From Chloroflexota bacterium (GTDB lineage: Bacteria; Chloroflexota; Anaerolineae; Anaerolineales; UBA11579): a DNA stretch of 5,816 bases. The notes below the pieces were generated by a model that had not been told where the DNA came from, did not search any database, and saw only the letters and a list, made by a program, of their open reading frames with translations. Each line of letters opens with the position of its first letter. The stretch's first letter is position 1. Position numbers and translations under genes: made by a program. Where the stretch lies: contig JAUWSD010000085.1 in NCBI GenBank assembly GCA_030610225.1, forward strand, positions 1-5,816, read 5' to 3'. Positions 1-3,310 of this stretch are shown here, piece after piece.

Positions 1-884
1 GATCAGGCCTGATACACCTCGGTATAGTTTACCTTGTCTGGTCAAGTACATATCTGGCAATTCGAATTGCTGTGATGGACGGCGGGGGATTTCCTCCATT
101 CACTCTTGGCTTCATGCGTGCAGCCACAGCTGCCCCAGTGCTTTTCCTGTGGGCGTGGCTCAAAAAAGAGAAGATAAAACCAACGAAACGTGATCTGATC
201 ATCATGGCAGTTTCAGGTGTTTTGCTTTGGAACGGCGGCAATGGTTTGGTTATGATCGCTGAGCAAAGAGCAGACTCTGGTCTTGCTGCCCTAATGGTTG
301 CTACCATGCCGATCTGGTCTGCAGCGATCGAATTTATCCTCGACCGCAAATTACCTTCCCCGATAATCATTACTTCTTTGCTGATCGGTTTTGTAGGAGT
401 TGGTGTTTTGGGTTATCCAGCGCTGCGCGGTGGAGTTGAGGCTGATCTCGTGTCCATACTGGCCTTGTTAGCCGCATCAATCAGTTGGGCGATAGGCAGC
501 ATTTTACAGGCCCGTAATCCCGTTTCAGTCAGCCCCAGAGCAAATGCCGCTTATCAAATGATGTTTGGCGCAATCGGCTTCCTGATCCTGATATTTGTAA
601 TGAAAGAGCCGCTTCCAAATCCAACTACAGATGCATGGCTCGCTTTTATCTATCTCGTAGTGATTGGATCGATCATTACATACACATCCTACATCATCAT
701 CCTGCAGGTTCTCCCAACTAAACTGGTGATGACCTACTCATATGTCAACCCGGTTCTGGCTGTTGTCCTCGGTTGGTGGATCCTGGGTGAACAGATAACG
801 ATCTGGACCTTTGCTGGAGCTGCGCTTGTGTTAATTGGTGTCGCCGGGGTCTTTAGAGAAAGAACAAAACTAAAAAATACCTAG
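1..884 (+). CDS. EamA-family (drug/metabolite transporter superfamily) permease, 5' partial
   Basis: This is an inner-membrane carrier of the DMT superfamily, whose members usually export amino acids or other small metabolites; the substrate cannot be read from sequence. The frame is open to the left edge (first full codon at 3), so the start lies outside the window. The GTG/ATG at 72-77 is internal, because conserved first-helix sequence (VWSSTYLAIRIAV) lies upstream of it. About 293 residues are visible and only a few should be missing. Two EamA repeats are seen. The first carries VWSSTYLAIR and GNGLVMIAEQRADSGLAALM, close to the YedA-type pattern. The second carries AASISWAIGSI and ends in the hallmark run TYSYVNPVLAVVLGWWILGE followed by a last helix (GAALVLIGVAG). 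About ten hydrophobic helices are expected, with a short basic C-terminus. It is transcribed towards the minus-strand genes and followed by a hairpin terminator. The family is sure; a YedA-like subgroup is an inference. Confidence 0.93.
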   Translation, partial: SGLIHLGIVYLVWSSTYLAIRIAVMDGGGFPPFTLGFMRAATAAPVLFLWAWLKKEKIKPTKRDLIIMAVSGVLLWNGGNGLVMIAEQRADSGLAALMVATMPIWSAAIEFILDRKLPSPIIITSLLIGFVGVGVLGYPALRGGVEADLVSILALLAASISWAIGSILQARNPVSVSPRANAAYQMMFGAIGFLILIFVMKEPLPNPTTDAWLAFIYLVVIGSIITYTSYIIILQVLPTKLVMTYSYVNPVLAVVLGWWILGEQITIWTFAGAALVLIGVAGVFRERTKLKNT

Positions 885-901
885 CGAAATACATGAATTA
901 A

Positions 902-934
902 AAAAAGCCCCGGGAATATTCCTGGGGGCTTTTT
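902..934. terminator. Bidirectional Rho-independent terminator
   Basis: A hairpin with arms near 902-916 and 919-934 sits in the 62-base gap between two convergent genes. The outer ten base pairs (AAAAAGCCCC with GGGGCTTTTT) are perfect, then a small bulge, then GGAA/TTCC closing a short loop. The A-run on the left and T-run on the right give a U-tract in both directions, so it can end the transporter transcript (plus) and the lipoprotein transcript (minus, stop codon at 947-949). Confidence 0.9.
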
Positions 935-946
935 ATAAATTGTCAT

Positions 947-1639
947 TTATTCAGAGAATACATTAAAGAACGTGAAACGAACTTTAACAGTTCCTTCACC
1001 ATAAGTTGCCACCGCCAATCCTACTTGTCCTTCCGTGAGAGTATCATCAACTATCGAAGAAACCAATTCACCGTTAATTGAAAAATCCAGGTTATCACCG
1101 ATACAGCTTACTAACATCTCATTTAACCCACTAACAATATTTATACTATCAGTTTCACCTGAATCCAATTCGGTATATTCATCATTGCCAACATCGTAAT
1201 ACCAGACATAATAAAAACCAAGCATATCAAAGGCAAAGGTATACTCACCAATATCGTTTGACCTGCACATAACTTCGTATGTCAGATCAGCATCGCCCTC
1301 AACAAATTCAGTACCTGTGGTAACAGTAACATCAGTGTACCAGTCATCCAAGTATGCAAAAATGATATCATCCGGATTAACAATAGAAATTGAAAGCCCG
1401 TTTGAATCAGTTTCGAGCGAATAATCATCCAAATCAAACACGTAATAAAACATCCAATCGTCAACATCTTCAAAATCTGTATAATAATCAGGTTCATCAT
1501 CCAGTTGAATATCGTCTATCTGAACATCATCACTAATATTCGCTTCTGAATCGTTTCCCAGCAAAGTGCTGCAGGCTACCATTGTTAATGCCAATACCAA
1601 GATGAAGATCAATACTCGATTTTTGTTATGTGTTGTCAT
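947..1639 (-). CDS. Highly acidic secreted lipoprotein with lectin-like beta-sandwich domain
   Basis: A 230-residue exported lipoprotein of unknown function. The N-terminus has a basic stretch (HNKNR), a hydrophobic core, and a lipobox-like TMVAC with the lipidated Cys at 23; Met at -3 is a mild deviation from the usual Leu. Residues 29-75 are a linker very rich in Asp, Glu and Tyr. From about residue 80 to the end the pattern resembles the concanavalin/LamG-like fold (3-keto-disaccharide hydrolase-like) seen in many Chloroflexota lipoproteins: VMCRSND (Cys125), an aromatic run FYYVWYYDVG, LNEMLVSCIGDNLDFSINGE (Cys179), and a late EGQVGLAVATYGEG. The two cysteines could form a disulfide. Such domains often bind sugars, but no catalytic residues are recognised here. 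The mature part holds about 49 Asp/Glu against 3 Lys/Arg. The ATG at 1639 is preferred over the TTG at 1642 because AAGAGG then lies 5 bases upstream. It has its own likely promoter and a shared terminator. Confidence 0.85.
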   Translation of the reverse strand: MTTHNKNRVLIFILVLALTMVACSTLLGNDSEANISDDVQIDDIQLDDEPDYYTDFEDVDDWMFYYVFDLDDYSLETDSNGLSISIVNPDDIIFAYLDDWYTDVTVTTGTEFVEGDADLTYEVMCRSNDIGEYTFAFDMLGFYYVWYYDVGNDEYTELDSGETDSINIVSGLNEMLVSCIGDNLDFSINGELVSSIVDDTLTEGQVGLAVATYGEGTVKVRFTFFNVFSE

Positions 1640-1644
1640 CAATA

Positions 1645-1650
1645 CCTCTT
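1645..1650 (-). promoter_or_regulatory. Ribosome binding site of the acidic lipoprotein gene
   Basis: AAGAGG on the minus strand lies 5 bases before the ATG at 1639 but only 2 bases before the in-frame TTG at 1642. The spacing decides the start in favour of the ATG. Confidence 0.7.
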
Positions 1651-1671
1651 ATTATGATTTTGTGTTATTTC

Positions 1672-1700
1672 ATTAAACCCTATAAAGACATAAGATTCAA
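1672..1700 (-). promoter_or_regulatory. Candidate sigma-70-type promoter of the lipoprotein gene
   Basis: Read on the minus strand, TTGAAT (1700-1695) and TTTAAT (1677-1672) are separated by exactly 17 bases. They match the -35 and -10 consensus at 4 and 5 of 6 positions. Transcription would begin near 1665, giving a leader of about 25 bases with the ribosome site in it. The -35 lies inside a palindromic cluster at 1692-1718. Confidence 0.6.
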
Positions 1701-1718
1701 TCTTAATTTTTGAATCTT
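1692..1718. repeat. Inverted-repeat cluster (AAGATTCAA / TTGAATCTT)
   Basis: AAGATTCAA at 1692-1700 pairs perfectly with TTGAATCTT at 1710-1718 across a 9-base spacer. The left arm is also part of a smaller palindrome, AAGATTCAATCTT (1692-1704), so there are three AAGATT/AATCTT half-sites. The cluster starts 5 bases beyond the deacetylase stop codon (1723-1725). On the minus strand it could be a weak terminator, but what follows (ATGTCTTTATAG) is a poor U-tract. It covers the -35 of the lipoprotein promoter, so an operator role is possible. The repeat is seen; both functions are inferred. Confidence 0.5.
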
Positions 1719-1722
1719 CTTT

Positions 1723-2439
1723 TTATCGTGGCAAACGCACTCTTCTAAATGTCTCAGCATACATGAAAGAAACATGCTTAGCCCTTTCAGCCGCTCTCAT
1801 CCGGATCCTCTCAGCCAATTTATCAGGATCGCCCACCTGGCTCTTATGTTTCTGGAGCGCTTCGATCTTCTTGTCGATCGTTGTGCTGATGTCGACCCAA
1901 TAATTTGTCTCACTGGTGAACATCAGGAATATATCCGTGACTGCGTGTGGTTCCAGACCATCAGCTTCGTGCTCAGAGAAATTCAGCCTGTCCCGCGCCA
2001 GGGGGAAGACGGCATCCAGAACAGTGTCTCCGACAACACGGTGGTCGGTGTGATTCAGGTATGAATTCTTAAAAATGCGCGTGGTTGGATCGTGTGTGAT
2101 CAGCACTTCCGGCTTATATTTCCTGATCTCACGCACGATCTTTTCCCTGGTTTTATATTCATTGCGAACTTCACCGTCAGGTAACCCCAAGAACACCACA
2201 TTCTTCACACCCAGCACCTTCGCTGCAGCCCTTTGTTCTTCCTGCCGCAGATCAGCTAGTTTTTCAGGGGTCATATTCGGATCAGCACTGCCTTTTGAAC
2301 CGTCTGTGACGATCACATACGTAACTTCTGTGCCTTGTGCTGCCCATAAGGCAACGATTCCAGCCGCGCCAAACTCAGTGTCATCCGGGTGAGCGGTGAT
2401 CACCATTGCTCTATCTGGTTGTGGGAAATTATTTTCCAT
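1723..2439 (-). CDS. PIG-L/LmbE-family zinc-dependent deacetylase
   Basis: A 238-residue cytoplasmic hydrolase of the PIG-L superfamily, which removes acyl (usually acetyl) groups from N-acetylglucosamine-type sugars and related conjugates (MshB, BshB, LmbE, PIG-L). The fold-defining motif AHPDD lies at residues 16-20: His17 and Asp20 fit the metal ligands and Asp19 the general base. A second motif, NHTDHR, supplies His130 and His133, the latter being the expected third ligand. VIVTDGSKGS (44-53), the LRQEEQ helix (65-70), VVFLGLPDGEV and EVLITHDP also follow the family order. Length is normal and no active-site residue is missing. An alternative start at 2508 (TTG) would add 23 unconserved residues but lies in the U-tract of the preceding terminator and upstream of the likely transcription start. 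The ATG at 2439 has GGAAG 6 bases upstream. No glycosyltransferase or thiol-biosynthesis gene is adjacent, so the substrate is open; mycothiol or bacillithiol synthesis cannot be claimed. Confidence 0.92.
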   Translation of the reverse strand: MENNFPQPDRAMVITAHPDDTEFGAAGIVALWAAQGTEVTYVIVTDGSKGSADPNMTPEKLADLRQEEQRAAAKVLGVKNVVFLGLPDGEVRNEYKTREKIVREIRKYKPEVLITHDPTTRIFKNSYLNHTDHRVVGDTVLDAVFPLARDRLNFSEHEADGLEPHAVTDIFLMFTSETNYWVDISTTIDKKIEALQKHKSQVGDPDKLAERIRMRAAERAKHVSFMYAETFRRVRLPR

Positions 2440-2469
2440 TTCTTTCTTCCATTCCTTGTTATTCAATAA

Positions 2470-2478
2470 ATTATAGCA
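2470..2478 (-). promoter_or_regulatory. Candidate extended -10 promoter of the deacetylase gene
   Basis: The minus strand reads TGCTATAAT, a perfect TATAAT (2475-2470) with an upstream TG (2478-2477). No good -35 is found at 16-18 bases; TTGATA is present but only 14 bases upstream. The extended TG may compensate. The start of transcription would fall near 2463, about 24 bases before the ATG at 2439, which supports that start codon. Confidence 0.6.
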
Positions 2479-2506
2479 AAAAAACATATTATCAAATTGC
2501 TTTAAC

Positions 2507-2543
2507 AAAAAAACCCTCCTTATCTTTCGATATTGGAGGGTTT
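2507..2543 (-). terminator. Rho-independent terminator of the membrane protein gene
   Basis: AAACCCTCC (2511-2519) pairs with GGAGGGTTT (2535-2543), with an inner ATC/GAT extension closing a TTTC loop. On the minus strand the hairpin is followed by a run of U encoded by the seven A at 2507-2513. It lies 21 bases past the stop codon of the membrane protein gene and ends that transcript before the deacetylase promoter. Confidence 0.88.
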
Positions 2544-2563
2544 ATTAATATTACTTCTATATT

Positions 2564-3220
2564 TTATTCTTCGGCTTCTTCTGTCGCTTCAGGTTCTTCA
2601 GTTTCTTCAACAATTTCATCAACTTCCACTACAACTTCTTCATCTTCTTCATCACCAATATCCACATTGACACCGAACACAGTCGCAATTCTCTCTTTTT
2701 TCGTTGAATCCCTCAACAAAGGTTTTATCAGCATCCAGACACCCCAGATTATGATCAGAACTGGCCAATACTGACCAAAGAATGGTTCCTGTCCAAAGAT
2801 CGAGCGCATAAAAGATCCAAAAAGTAGGAACATCACTGCGCTTGTCAGGATCAGGTTTACGCCTTCTTTGAATGCCTTCTTAACCTTGCCATCAAGCAGA
2901 TGCATAACAAAGACACCAACGCCAACAAATCCGGGGATCAGAGCCCAGGCGTATGCCCAGCTTTGCCAATCATTATTAACTTGCTGATAATAGAGAATTC
3001 CACCAATGCCGCTGATGATCGCACCGGGTATCGCGAGCCCGGAAACACCACTGATAATTGCCGCAAAGACGAAGATCAGGCCGGGGCCGATCACCCAGAA
3101 GGGCCAATCTGCGAACTGTGAGTACCATTCATTGAATGATGGGATCAACTCTACCGATAAGAACCAGGCGCCTGCCAGGATCAATAAAATTCCAAAAGTA
3201 ACGCTGCTTCTCCGTTTCAT
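2564..3220 (-). CDS. Six-helix integral membrane protein with acidic C-terminal tail (LiaF/DUF5668-like)
   Basis: A 218-residue membrane protein of unknown function. Hydrophobic helices are visible at about 8-25, 41-58, 61-77, 88-108, 119-139 and 149-167, separated by short loops. The opening (RRSSVTFGILLILAGAWFL) and the pattern YWPVLIIIWGVWMLIKPLL resemble the small-helix repeats of DUF5668 and of the membrane part of LiaF-type envelope-stress proteins. This is likeness from memory, not a domain hit. After a basic patch (RDSTKKERIA, 170-179) the last 32 residues contain 19 Asp/Glu and no Lys or Arg. With six helices and the basic patch at 170-179, the tail is probably cytoplasmic. The start is secure: the minus strand has AAGGAG 6 bases before the ATG. 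Upstream lies glyQS, 90 bases away on the same strand, so some read-through from it is possible. A terminator follows directly. Confidence 0.82.
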   Translation of the reverse strand: MKRRSSVTFGILLILAGAWFLSVELIPSFNEWYSQFADWPFWVIGPGLIFVFAAIISGVSGLAIPGAIISGIGGILYYQQVNNDWQSWAYAWALIPGFVGVGVFVMHLLDGKVKKAFKEGVNLILTSAVMFLLFGSFMRSIFGQEPFFGQYWPVLIIIWGVWMLIKPLLRDSTKKERIATVFGVNVDIGDEEDEEVVVEVDEIVEETEEPEATEEAEE

Positions 3221-3226
3221 AACTAT

Positions 3227-3232
3227 CTCCTT
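3227..3232 (-). promoter_or_regulatory. Strong Shine-Dalgarno site of the membrane protein gene
   Basis: AAGGAG on the minus strand lies 6 bases before the ATG at 3220. It is the best ribosome binding site in the window and fixes the start of the membrane protein. Confidence 0.8.
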
Positions 3233-3252
3233 AAAATAAGTTCTTCTATTTA

Positions 3253-3283
3253 TTTATACGAGATTCACCAAGTTAGGTTGCAA
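3253..3283 (-). promoter_or_regulatory. Weak candidate promoter of the membrane protein gene
   Basis: The minus strand shows TATAAA (3258-3253) with TTGCAA (3283-3278) 19 bases upstream. The -10 is good but the spacing is too long for a confident sigma-70 promoter. If used, the leader would be about 25 bases. The alternative is transcription continuing from glyQS. Confidence 0.3.
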
Positions 3284-3299
3284 TCCAGAGACGCTGGAT
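3283..3299 (-). terminator. Small hairpin downstream of glyQS, possible weak terminator
   Basis: ATCCAG (3283-3288) pairs with CTGGAT (3294-3299) over a 5-base loop, 11 bases past the glyQS stop codon. An alternative pairing of AGACG with CGTCT shares the same sequence. No U-run follows on the minus strand, so termination would be inefficient or Rho-dependent; the hairpin could instead stabilise the mRNA end. Confidence 0.3.
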
Positions 3300-3310
3300 C
3301 TCGTCTTTTA

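Noticed and set aside
72..77. GTG/ATG as the start of the transporter
   Set aside because: Conserved first-helix residues (WSSTYLAIR) are encoded just upstream in frame, so these codons are internal and the real start is beyond the left edge.
29..370. Minus-strand open frame opposite the EamA transporter
   Set aside because: The plus frame carries clear EamA motifs over the same bases; the antisense peptide has none.
1774..2392. Two plus-strand open frames opposite the deacetylase
   Set aside because: Both are the complement of conserved PIG-L coding sequence, and the encoded peptides resemble no family I know.
2406..2774. Plus-strand open frame with a long Ser/Thr-rich stretch
   Set aside because: The Ser/Thr run is the antisense reading of the Glu/Asp-rich tail of the membrane protein (GAA/GAT read as TTC/ATC and shifted). 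The frame also crosses a terminator.
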